Source: Solea solea (lineage: Eukaryota; Chordata; Actinopteri; Pleuronectiformes; Soleidae). Taken from it: 64,000 nucleotides of DNA. The stretch is from contig NC_081145.1 in assembly GCF_958295425.1 (NCBI RefSeq), positions 14,165,443 to 14,229,442 on the forward strand, read 5' to 3'. Made by a program: the position numbers and the translations under genes. Shown one piece after another: positions 1-11,376 of the stretch (position 1 is its first letter; each line of letters starts with the position of its first letter). The notes below the pieces were generated by a model that saw only the letters and a list, made by a program, of their open reading frames with translations, was not told the origin of the DNA and did no database searches.

Positions 1-16
1 TTTGCACTTTGTTTAC

Positions 17-101
17 CTGTTATGCCGTAATAGACAGTATAGTAAAGAGAAAAGGAGCAGAAGTCCCAGTGCAGAGCCCAGCAGAACGGGAACCAGTAAA
101 C
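17..101 (-). CDS. Candidate transmembrane exon, probably alternative 3' part of the ca12-like gene
   Basis: Read on the minus strand this is an 85-nt open exon. It follows a pyrimidine-containing acceptor ending in ttctgcag and is followed by a strong donor (aacag/gtaaac). Entered in phase 1 it encodes about 28 residues: a leucine-rich hydrophobic stretch of roughly 22 residues, then a basic RHNR stop-transfer motif. That is what the membrane-anchor exon of CA9/CA12/CA14 looks like. Phase-1 entry fits the phase-1 exit of the carbonic anhydrase exon at 3042-3168, and no other minus-strand gene lies upstream in the window to own it. The cytoplasmic tail would lie beyond the left edge. Assignment to ca12 is inference; splicing cannot be seen directly. 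Confidence 0.5.
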
Positions 102-243
102 CTGCAGAACACGTAGTCAACACAAGCAGAGAAGATGATGTGATAACTGTGACGTGTTTTTCTCCAGGTGAGCTTTTATGTGTAATATGGACTATACATT
201 TACGCCAGTAATAGGTTTGTTTTTTAACTAGCAAATATTATTT

Positions 244-642
244 CCCCTTAAAGTAATACTTCACTGATTTGCATTTAGCTGTGTATTACTAGAATAGTGG
301 TAGTATATTTGAAAATTGTGCTTCCCAACCTCGGTTTCCCCTTCTTTTTGTTGTTACGTGCCCACCAGTGACACTCCTAGGCTTGAAACTGCAAAGCTAA
401 TTCCACAGCTAATTTTAGACCCACTCGTATACCTCATTCCCATAATGTAAACGGTGTCCGCCATCTTTGCTAACAGTTACGGTAACAGGACTAAGTGTCA
501 CTGGTGGGCACGTCACAAAGAAATTAATGAAGATATTTCTCAACTCGGGAAACTGAGGTTGGGAAGCACAATTTTTCAAAAATACTACCCCTATTCTAGT
601 AATACAAAGCTAATTGCTACTCGGTGAAGTATTCCTTTAAGG
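244..642. mobile_element. Palindromic MITE-like foldback element
   Basis: The two ends are long imperfect inverted repeats. The left arm (about 244-375) contains ccttaaagtaatacttcac, an agaatagtggtagta stretch, gcttcccaacctc and tgcccaccagtgacac. The right arm (about 496-642) carries the same blocks reversed and complemented, ending gaagtattcctttaagg. The centre holds no coding sequence. Length, arms and lack of an ORF fit a non-autonomous foldback or MITE-type DNA element. I see no clear target-site duplication, so the superfamily is left open. It lies downstream of the ca12-like terminal exon, between it and the candidate transmembrane exon. Confidence 0.75.
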
Positions 643-1006
643 TTAAAGGTCCATTGGGTTTATACAAATTGATGATCTATGTGTATATGTACTTATATGT
701 ACTTAAGGCAAGGACATGTACAGAAAAGCAACATACCAGTGTCCATCCAAGATAGTTCAGCTGAGCAGCAACGACAAAAGAGAAAAGATGAAGTGAAAAT
801 TAAACAGCTGAGGAAAGGACACTTAAGATGGCATCTGTTTGTACACACACACACACACAGGTTTGTGTAAGGCTAACTCTAACCTTCACCTAACCCCAAT
901 TAAATTCCAAACTTCCTCAGAAATGAGGTTCTGCGTTAGGTCCTAATGAGGCTGTATGAGGTCTATATGGCTACTGATCCTGACAAGATCAGTGTGTATG
1001 CAAGAA

Positions 1007-1040
1007 ACACACACACACACACATGCGCACACACACACAC
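1007..1040. repeat. (AC)n microsatellite
   Basis: An imperfect AC run with a gcgc interruption. A shorter AC run lies at 843-859. Both are in the 3' flank of the ca12-like gene. Confidence 0.9.
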
Positions 1041-1504
1041 TCTCAATTTATAGTGAACAGTAAAAATGCAGCATAGGGAATAAATGTACCACATATGAAT
1101 CAAGTTTTAATGCTTTATTGAAAGTAGTTATTAGATAGTAGCTGTTTACTTGCTGTAAATGGCCGTTAGAACAGACATTCAAATTGTCAGATGACAGGCA
1201 TGTCATGTAAAGGACTTGTAAAGCTCTGGCAAATTTTTTGGTTAAGCTGCATTTCAAAAGTGTGCAAGTCAGTGATTACTAGTTAGCTCCACAGTTACCT
1301 TTATATAGAAATGAAACTGGCATACAGTCATTTTATAAAAGCTCCTTGCCAGACTATTTATGTACTACATACGGCTTGATGCATATAAATATCCAAGCAC
1401 AAAATATGCTAACAGAACTAGACCCTTGTGAAAGAGCAACTGCTTCTCACTTTTGCAAATTTGCATGACAGAAGTGTAGATTGTTTTATAAAGATTGGCT
1501 TCAT

Positions 1505-1510
1505 TTTATT
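1505..1510 (-). other. Candidate polyadenylation signal for the ca12-like 1787-2424 terminal exon
   Basis: Plus-strand tttatt reads AATAAA on the minus strand, about 280 nt past the TAG stop at 1787. A second AATAAA on the minus strand lies at 1114-1119. Either could end the transcript that uses the long terminal exon. The stretch between 642 and 1787 otherwise holds only short microsatellites and no ORF I can support. Confidence 0.45.
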
Positions 1511-1786
1511 GAATCTGCGACAGACTGGTAATGCATAAGCGTATGTTAGTAAAAAAAAAAAAAATCATCAGTAAATTAAAACATACTACAGTCATTGTCT
1601 GGTAGAGCCTATAATTATGTGCACGTACTGGAAGGAATAACTTAAATATTAAATAGGTTTGCGCGAAACTTGGGTCAAAGGAATGCAGGGCGTGGCTTCA
1701 AAGTGAGTCTTTCATTGTGGGACAATCTACTGACGTGTGCTTCTGAAAGTGACATAAAGTGCGTCTGAACTATGTCGGGAATCTCT

Positions 1787-4700
1787 CTAGTCTTCCCACT
1801 CCATTGGCAAAAGCCAAGGATGCGGGTAGCCGTGGCTGTGTGGTTTCCTGGGAACATTGGCAGTGGGGAGATTACCATATTTTGTCACAGGCACATTTTC
1901 CTTGATTGCTGTGTGAGTCTTCTTTTGATTCATCAAGGCCTTTGTCAGAGAGCGATCCAACTCAAAGGCCTCATCCGTTGGCCGCCCATGGAGGATTTGC
2001 CTGATGGTGGGCAGGGCTAAATCTGATTTGCAGTCCAGGTAGCTCTTGAGGTTGAGCTGAGGGAAAACTGCATCTCTGAGAGTGTGAACAAGTTGGTTCT
2101 CAGTGTGGGACTGTTTGAGCTGATGTGAAATTCTCTGTTCCAGTGAGACGTAGCAGAGTTCTTCTTCAGCCAGCCCTAACTTTCCCATGAAGCTGTTGGT
2201 CTGACTCTTCTTCTGCAGCGATGGCTTCATCACCTGGTGTTTGGACAGAGTCTCACTCTTGAGTTTTCTCTTCAGGCCAGCAGGGAGCTTCTCTGAACCA
2301 CTTGGTAGGAGCTGATAGAGGCCTTCATCAGCCAAGTCTGCGAGGTCGCCAACCAGCAGCTGTTGAACGATTCGCCTCCTCGTGAGTGGAGATGTGACTG
2401 TAAGAGTGCCGTGCAGTCCTCTGCCTGCATCAGATACAGAGTGAATCACAGCTTGTTAATCATCTCTAGCTGAGCGAGACTCTGGGATACGACGGCCATG
2501 TTTGTGCCCAGCATGCAACTGCACCGCCTGTAGTGATGCATTAAAAGCCACCGCCTGCTAAACACCACTCATGAAAGCTGACAGCAGAGGATCCTACACG
2601 CATGTCAAAAAACAGGTGCAATTAGAAAAGTATAGCTGTGAGAGGGCAGCTTTGGAATGAAGAAAACATGCATGTTAGTAATGTGATACATGGACCTAAC
2701 CACCTCACAGTGTGGTAAACCAGTCATCCACAGAAAAATGAAAAAAAGGCCTGTTGACATTCTGAGGATGTTTGAGGGACTATTAATCTGTTAAAAGATT
2801 CCCAATCATCTTTAAGGTAAATTGAGAATGACATCAACATACAAGCTCAGCCACAAACTGCAAGGTAATCTCATACATACACAAGCCAATGACGGCATGA
2901 CAACCCCAGTGCCTTTGCCTTTGCGTCAGCCGAACCTGACTTTCCTCCTATTCAGTGAGGCAAAGTGGCGACATCATGTGTGTGATCTTTGCGCTCATGC
3001 TCCAACAACAACTCAAGCACATTCTAAAAGGCCATACTTACCCCCTTTAAATGATACCAGGACAACTCGACTGTCTGAGACCTGTGGTTTCCTGTAGTTA
3101 CCGTTCAGTGGCACAGGGGCTGAAGCCTGGACATGGGAGGAATAGAGGGCTGTTGCCAAGGCCAGAAACTGGAAAGAAACAACAAAACAAAAGCACTGTG
3201 ATTTTTCCAGTAAAGTTGCAATGTCTGGAAAACCAATTTACCACAACGGCTTGTTTATATTAATAACTTTAATTTAGGATGCACCTGTTTGCGAGATATC
3301 GTAACGTGATTTTTGAAGATTGTCCACAGTACACTAGGATAGCAAGGCGGAGTCGTCAGTGACCCGTCATAGCGATAATACTCATCCAGACGTGCAGGCA
3401 GCAGTGCTCGGATGTTGAAACCGGGCACCTGCAATTTCTGATCTGCAGGTTAAGGAATTCAAATTAATAACACAAATATTTTCGTGACTGATTATATATA
3501 GGGTTTTGTAATTTTGACAATAATCTCTCCCTTAGTGGTGTATACACTAGCCAATTGTTCCATATAGTCTGATTTAAATCATAAGTCATGTTTACGACAC
3601 TATTACAAGGCCCAGACAACGTAATTTAATGATGACATGAAGACAGTTTTGACAAATAAGATGAAAAGCTTTTTAGAAAAGACATCAATCAAAGTTCTTC
3701 ATGTTAAATTGGTCTTTCCTGTAATTTAAATTATTTGTGTACATAAAGTGTCATCGAAAAAACCTGAACACAAGTAATGACTGTGCTTGACGAAGTGTAG
3801 TTAGCTACTCGCACTTATTAGAATTTACTAAACCTCAGAAAACACTGATGAAGAAAAACATCACTTTGAATGTACCTCTGTATTTAATCCCCTTGATGAA
3901 CTTCAGAATCTGTTCAAAGGCAGGATTAAACTCGCCTACCTGTAAAGACAATGCCGCAGTCTGTCACCGTCACTGCTCCACAGATATTCACAGAGCACAG
4001 AGACCGAAATGTCTCACCTCAATCAGGACACCCAGCACCGCCAGGCCATCAGATTTGTCCGCAGCCATGGACATATTGTGGTACTTGTCTGAATTGAAGT
4101 GAACTACATGCAACTGTGAATTAAATGAGAAATAGAACAAAACACTGAGTAACAAATGAAAGAAGAAGCTTGTAAGTACAGATCAATATATATATATATA
4201 TATATATATAGATAGATAGATAGATAGATATATATATATATATACCTTACATTTACATTTCTTTTTAAATGAAAACAAAATTGCTGCTGCTAACTGTAGC
4301 ATGTTTTTCACAGCAGGTGTTCATTGGACTGGATACGGCTTGAGGTATTTTGGGATGGTAATATTGTTGAAAAAAGGGCATGACAAAAGTGCATGAAAAA
4401 CACTGGAGATTTATTACTGTGGGTGTTACAGCAGAACAGTAAATAGCAGCCTGCCAGTTGTTTTGGTGACAACGTCGTGTATTTGGTGAAACGGAAAGGA
4501 ATGCTGGTCATTCCAGCCAAATAAGACTTTTTTTTTTTTTTTTTTTTTTTTTAAATGTACAGACTTTGTTTTATATAAAGTTGAAATTTGGGTCACTTTT
4601 GGGAAAAGTTCAATTTCCCATCATCCCTCAATAACAACATGTCATCAAGGAACTGTGGTTCTATAGTCTGGAGAGACATAAAAAGAACCAAGCTCTCGAC

Positions 4701-7700
4701 TTGTCCACTCTCAAAGTCAGGTCAAACCACAGCACCTAACAAGTGGCTCTGCAGCAGCTGTCGTACAGGCTCACGAAAACGCACACAGGTCGTAGAAATT
4801 ACAGCGTCGTCTCACTGTAATTCAATACCAAATTACACATAAAACGCATTGTTGTGACTCCCAATTTTATTTATGTTATTAAAAAGAATTTTCACTAATG
4901 AAGTTGGAGCCTAAGCTTCTGCATTATTTGAAAATGGCAAAGTAAAAAGAGAGTTTACTAGAGTGTGAAAACTGCTTACAGGGCTCGACACATTAAATAG
5001 CACAGACAGCCGCGCCTTTTCAGAGATGGTTCAAAACCAAAGCATATAATAGTCTGGTACTATAATCCCCTTCAACTATGTCACCCTGACAAAGGAGGCA
5101 TACTGAGGCTGACTGAAATTAGCTCTTTGTCTTTTAATGTGGGCAACTGATTTAATTGACAAACAACTAAAAGTTTAACACTCAACACAATCTCAGTCTT
5201 TGGAATTTTAAAGACTCAAACCTCGTTTATTGTCAAAATATAAAGTTTTATATCATCGCACTTTACAGTTGGCTACATAATAAAGTGAAATATGCACACA
5301 ATAATCGTCTGGTCAGTGACAAGAGGGTGGAAGATGCAGATGCAGAAGTTGTGAGCGTCTTTAAGCATCAGCAGTGTCTGTTAGACGAGGATTCGGTCAG
5401 TGACTCTGATTTATCTGACAGTCAAATGTTGCGTTAAATAATTAGTCCAGTGATGCAGAGAAGTGAATAAATGGACTCAGCAAACCTCAAAAAGTACATT
5501 GTACATACTGTGCATTAACTTATAAACTGATGTGTGGGCAGTTGTTTGACAACTTTATAAATTGTTGTATAGTATAGTTTTCAGTAAAAATGCAGGACGC
5601 TAATCACTGCAACTGACTGATAAATATATAATGCAGTGAAAAGTACAATATGCATCAGTGATATTTAGTGGGGTAGATGTGCAAAGGAGCAAAATACAAG
5701 AACGATGATGTTAGTGAAAAGTGCTGCTGACTCTGTTTACCTCTGCTGCGTACTGCTTATTGTTCACCGTGTGTTCAGAGCCAGCAGCTCTGCTGGAGGA
5801 GCCCCAGTGGAAGTGAAGCTGAGCGGCAGTGTAACGATGGGGGAGGCTGGAGATGTGCATCTTAGAGGGCAGAGAGAGCTGCACTGTGGATCAGAAACAG
5901 CAGCAGGGCATAAGTTACATCAGTTAATTAATATCTTTGGGGCCCCTCAGTACTGCCACGCTTCTTGTGGCTACTAGGACATGTGATGATGGAGTCACTT
6001 TCGACGTGTTCATCAGTGTATAACAAAAGCTTACAATTGGAAAAGACCTTTGTCAGCTTCTTTTTCAGACACTGACAATGCCACTCAGCTTGTGGTGTTG
6101 AAGCCCTTTAGACATGCATTCATTAGCATTTTGTCTGGTTTTCGCAGTCTGCACATGGCAACAGTTTATCTGTCCATGTACAGAAATTATAGCTACCACC
6201 AGCACAGAGGTAAACAGTAGCTGTCAATACAATTATACTGACATTATCATACTGTATATAGAAACAAAACAGAATGATCACATTCATCCAAATGTTTTTT
6301 TCCCTTTGGGACAGCATCCTGCTTCTACTCATTTAGCATTCACATGTTCAAGTGTGTTATAAATAGATATCAAATATTGAAAATGAATGTGTGTGCTTTG
6401 TTAGCAGTCCTCAGGCCCAGTATGCAGAACAGATGACCAATGTATGCTCATATTTTCCCAGACTAACTAACCATGGAGTTCTTTCTTTGAGTGTAAAGGA
6501 CAGTTAAGATAATAAGAGAGTGATTATGGAAAATTGCTGTGGCAAATGTAGAGAGAAGATCCTCCTATCATTTTCTCTAAGTTGACCCAGAAATGAGGTC
6601 TCTACGGCAAACGGCCTCTTGCATGTTTATGTAGGGCCACCTCTAATGAATATGTTGACTACTGCTTTGATTGTGAGCCAAACTAAGTTTATTGTTGTCA
6701 TAAGTTTGCATAGATTCGGAGACGATTTTGTTGTGTGTGCACAAAATTAGGTTGTGTAATTTGATGATTTACACTCACCAGAATGTCCATTGTTTCCAAG
6801 CGTGAGCTGCTCGTTGGGCGACAGGTTGTAGTTCTGAACCTCAATTGGATGCAGAGTCGGGTCGAACCTCAGCAGCTCTGTCTTGATGTCTATTGGAGAC
6901 TGGAATGCTCCATCACAGTATGGATAATTCTTGGACCAGTGGTGCTCGCCCTGTGGCCCTGCAACAGCGCCAGTGTAAACCAATGCCACCAAAACACTTG
7001 ACCCCTGACTCGTGCTGCTTGTTCCAAGTTACAATGTAGTGGCACTAAACAGTCAAAGTCACAAGTTTCATCTCAGCTTTACTCAGGTCAAATGAGCAAA
7101 TACATGAGCCCTAGCGTGAATTGGCCCTATCTAATAGGGGGTGGCTCCAAAGAGAACTGAGCCTTGTCCTGAGCTACTGAACATATTATCTGTAATCAAA
7201 GTGAAGTATCATTATCTATATACAACGCAGCATGGGAGAAGCCCGCGGCTTCACTTTTGGCCTTTTCTTAAGTAGTGAGAGTGAGAACCGGGCTGTTGTT
7301 TGCGGGAAGAGCCAGTGAGAATGCCGTCTCTCTCCAAATGAGAGGTTTCTATAAAGCACCGGACAGCGAACATGGCCACATTTGCAAATAAAGTCATGCA
7401 GTGACGGCGTCTTTCAGTGGGGCGTCTGCGAAGACAATGAATCACCGTTGGCTTTGACGTGACGTAAGGGAGAGAGGACAATGCTTGGCATAAATGAAAA
7501 CACAAGTGGTGTGTTCATTCAGTGTGTAATCATCTCATATCAATCATGGCATGCAAATGACATGCAAAACAGAAAAAAAAGGCATGAAAAGCTCTTTAAT
7601 GTACCAGTGCATTCATCACATCTGCTCACCGATTCACTAACTTCCCAGAATTCATCAGAAAATCCACCATTCACTTAGTTAAATATGAAGCCTGCCCACC

Positions 7701-9596
7701 AACCCCCCACTGTCAGCTCCACGAGATGTGATGTGTTATTGTATACTTGTTTGAAGCAAACCTCTTGGTTCAATTCAGGCAAACCCTCCCTATAATAAGA
7801 TAGAAAGACACTCATGTGGTTATAAGAACAGAGGAATAATTAAGAAAAAAAAAAGAGGTGGAGCAAGGTGAGAAAAACAGTCATTAACATTCACGGTCCT
7901 TTGACAGAGGGTGGCGTGTTGAGGTGAAGATAAATCACGTGACTCAGCCGTGCCCTTGTCAACATGCAGTGCTACCAAACTTCAGGACTGCTATGTGAAG
8001 GGCTCTCAGAGTTTGACTTCAAGTGAGAATGAAATCCAGCAAGCTGTATTTAGGAGGCCCCCAAAAAACATATCACCATTACATCAACTCTTTTCCTCAC
8101 AAGTCATCAAAAAAAACCTTCCAGTTGGATTGAAGATTTGCTACTTTATGATTATCATATTTATTTCTTCACCCTGAGCATTACAGGATGAATCACTGGT
8201 GTATTTGCCAAGGATTTTTTTTCCTTCACTCAATTATTGAGATATTCCTCATTGTCTTTGTTTGGCTTGTCCAAATCTGCCTTTTTACAGAGGCCTAAAT
8301 CATTTAATCTCACTGCTTTTGACCCTAAATTACTGTGCAGAGAAAATTGCTCCTTTTTTTAATGCCTGATGTCTTGGTGTGAGAAGAAGCAACTTCTTGA
8401 AGGAGTCAACATGAAAATAACTGTCAATAAATGTATGAAGAAAAACATTCATTCTTTGAAAAAGCAGCAGACTTTTGAGTGGCAATGACACAATGGCAGT
8501 GTTTATGTAAGCGGTCGTTCAAGTCCCAGCATAAATGAGACAAAATCAGTCAGCCACTTAAGACATGATGTAATTGCAGAGTCTATAAGGAACTCTGCAA
8601 TTACATGAGGTGACAGTCGGGTTGTCAGGACAATGTGTCTTTTAGGGGTTAAAGAGGGGACACAGAGGTTTTTTCTTTTTATACACGAAAGCACTACATC
8701 TGATGCTGGGACCACGTCTGTTATTTGGTATTGTGTAAGCTTAAAGCACTGCTGTGACTGTCAGAGTGCTCAGGTACACTGTAATATATGATACGACCAA
8801 TTACGTTGTGTCAAATGATTTCTCATCTTTAACACCACTTATGATGACATCTGAACACCATACACCACATTTTAAGTTGTCACTTGCAGGGTTATTTATT
8901 TCAAAAAGGAAAAAAAAACCAATGCAATAGAACCAACACTACTTTAAAACTGTAATTTTACTGAAGAGCAGTGTTGAGCTGTCAAGTAACTGAAAAAAAA
9001 CAAAGGGTGATATTGTTCTTGTTCAAATATGTTGATTTGTTGAAATTGCAAACAATTTCAGTATCTGACTTGTATTTTGATTCTGTGTGATAGTAAGGCA
9101 GAGGGCAAACGTACAGTTAATATAAGGGAAGACGTCTAAATAGAATAAATATTTTATAAAAAAAAGACTTAAACTGGTAGTTGACAGGTGTAACTGAAAT
9201 TATCTTTAAATTTGTGTGAATAGAGAGAGAAATGACAGGAAAGTTTAAGACTTACCATTGTATGACCATTTAGCACCTGAAAAAGACAGAAAAACAATAT
9301 TACTACACATATGAAATATGTGAATATGACTGCACACACAGTATGCAACATTTTTAGAGACAAAAAATAAACAGAGAGCACTTTATTCAGAGACAAAACA
9401 GTCACTTTGAATGTTTCCCGCTAAGATAATTATGAGTAAGTAGTTGGATGGAAGAAGTAAATTTGTAAATACTAAAATGACCTTTATTAAGCACCTGCCA
9501 TTACAGTATCCATACCACATTTTACTCTTCCAACATCTTACCGTGCAGTGCGGCGAGCTGCAGTAAAATGATGGATGTGAAGCTCAGAACGTGCAT
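1787..9596 (-). CDS. ca12: Carbonic anhydrase 12-like, extracellular, with long unfamiliar C-terminal tail
   Basis: Nine phase-consistent coding exons on the minus strand: 9542-9596, 9256-9276, 6779-6958, 5741-5883, 4018-4113, 3876-3939, 3285-3442, 3042-3168 and 1787-2424 (493 residues). Exon 1 gives a signal peptide ([19 protein letters not shown]). Exon 2 is the tiny 21-nt exon (AKWSYN) typical of CA12/CA14. The catalytic domain is intact: NNGHS carries the proton-shuttle His, zinc ligands are H109 and H111 (QLHFHWG) and H135 (LHVVHF), and SLTTPPC is present with C40 and C220 placed for the usual disulfide. It should hydrate CO2 reversibly outside the cell. The last exon is phase-matched but encodes 212 codons of unknown family with no membrane segment, so this isoform would be secreted. 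Human CA12 is 354 residues and membrane-anchored. Synteny with usp3 and fbxl22 supports ca12 over ca14. Confidence 0.9.
4186..4244. repeat. (TA)n-(GATA)n-(TA)n compound microsatellite
   Basis: TA dinucleotides flank five or so GATA units. It lies in the ca12-like intron between exons 4 and 5. A pure T tract of 25 nt follows at 4528-4552 in the same intron, which otherwise (4114-5740) shows nothing I can assign. Confidence 0.95.
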
Positions 9597-9760
9597 GTTG
9601 ATTCCCGCAGCTCACACTGCTGTGACAGCCTGATGATGTTAGGTGAACCCGGCTCAGAGTCAGACCAGCCTCGAACCAGGAGCTTGGAGCGCCAGCCTTC
9701 AAACAGGAGCTTTTATACTCATGTTGTCAGCTTCATTGTAGCTCGCATACTGACGTCAGA
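9597..9760 (-). promoter_or_regulatory. ca12-like core promoter: palindromic CRE plus TATA box
   Basis: Reading leftward on the minus strand there is a perfect TGACGTCA (9751-9758), then about 35 bp on a TATAAAA box (plus-strand ttttata, 9711-9717). The initiator ATG is at 9596, so transcription would start near 9680-9690 and give a 5' UTR of about 90 nt. A full palindromic CRE is the classic CREB/ATF site. The spacing of CRE, TATA and ATG makes this a credible cAMP-responsive promoter. The sites are seen directly; their use is inferred. Confidence 0.6.
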
Positions 9761-10328
9761 GCAACAACAAAACCAGCCTCCGGAGTCATCTGGTCACTGG
9801 AGAGTGACAACTCAACAGAGGAGAGACCGCATTCATGCCAAGCCACTCATTTAGCCCGGGGTTCAAACTCAGATGTGCCGACGGATGCGGGAAATGTTGC
9901 GCGGCACGCACGTGCGGAGCATGCTATGATGTCACACGCAGCAAAAAAAGGCTGACTGTGACCAAGCAGGTTAACATGTAAGTCTAGAGACTGATGGCAT
10001 CATGAGCACATACTGACACATGCAGCCCTCTGTGCAAGTAATCTGTTTGTGCTCACTACACTCACCAACGGTTTATTAGCTGCACAATAATAAAGTGTCA
10101 GTGGCACCTGCTGCTGTAGCTCATCTGCTTCAAGGTTAAAGGTTAAAGAAAGGTTAAGCTATTTCTTCTGACAGATACTGCGACTGGAATGTATTTATTT
10201 CAGTTCAATATTCAGATTTGAAATGTGATGATGGAGCAACAGTGGTGTGTGCATGGGAAGGGCAGGGGGGCAACTGCCCCCTGATGCCACTAATGGACAA
10301 AAACGTTAAAGTGCCCTCTTGAGTCGCA

Positions 10329-10402
10329 TGGTCTCAGGTCTCTCTTGTAAAAGAGATTTTAATCTCAATGAGATTAACCTGGTTAAATAAAGGATAAATA
10401 AA
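10329..10402 (+). mobile_element. Probable LINE (L2-like) 3'-end fragment
   Basis: The segment tctcttgtaaaagagatttt, then atctcaatgagattaacctg and a taaataaa-type tail, resembles the 3' ends of teleost L2-like retroelements as I remember them. It sits in the gap between the ca12-like promoter and the Kunitz gene (9760-11340), where I see no gene. Confidence 0.5.
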
Positions 10403-11376
10403 AAAGATGCACACTGAAGTATAGTACAAGAGCATGAGGAAGTGCACTACTGGCTGCCATTCATGTGTGGAACAGTAAAGCCCTTGAGAAAGCTTGCGTT
10501 TCGACTGAGAACAGTACTTTTTTTTATCTTGAACCAGTCTTGTGATTGACCTATGACCTCTAGCATCGACATGGCATTTTCACCTAGAGATCCACAGCTC
10601 AATCGATATGTTCTCTTCTTTGGACCCTTCTCTGTAAAGTGTAAGTGGATCAACAGTTTCTGAAATACTCCATATAGACCAACTCGCCATGTTGAAAGTC
10701 ACTTAAATCACCTTTCCTACTCATTCTGATGCTGGCTTTGAACCTCAGCAGGTCGTCCTAACCACGACCAAATCCTGAGACAAGACCAAGTTTAAATGTG
10801 TCCGAAATTTGAGATTCAAAAACAATGTTCTCAAATACTAACGCTATAAAGACAACTAGTTGGGATGAGGTTATAGTAAAGATAACGTGAAACAATACCA
10901 GATTCAGACTTAACACAACTGTTGCTAACCTGGACTCATGATGAGGAGATTGAAGATTAAAGTTGTGACACATGGCATGGCATAAAAGTGACAATAAAAG
11001 ATGAGCGTAAATATCTGGGGATTTGAAGTCGATAAAAAAGATTAGGTTGCATTTTCATTTTGGTTTTGAATGCATGAGATCTCAACACACTTATATTCTG
11101 GCCTTCAGTCTATCTATGTGCAGTAGGTGTCACGTTAACCTAGAAAACTGAGCGCTTATTTATGAACATAGACACGTTTCAAATTTAATACTAAGGTCAC
11201 ATCCAAATATTAGAAATTGAGTAAGACAAACAAGAAGACGTCTGTTCTTCCCTGCCATTGAGATTAGTTTCGATTGAAGGTAGATCACTGTCCAAAGGTC
11301 AGCTGTGACAACCCACTCCCACTACTTTACAACCATCGGCCACACCAGCAGAGATAGGACAAAGACAAGCACCAAG

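Noticed and set aside
2..211. Plus-strand 69-codon ORF at the left edge ending in a donor-like gtgagc
   Set aside because: The minus strand of the same bases has a good acceptor, a good donor, a transmembrane segment and the right phase for ca12. The plus frame is the antisense shadow.
1787..2449. Independent single-exon gene starting at 2449
   Set aside because: The putative start codon is GTG, with TAA three codons upstream. The frame is better explained by splicing into the acceptor at 2425.
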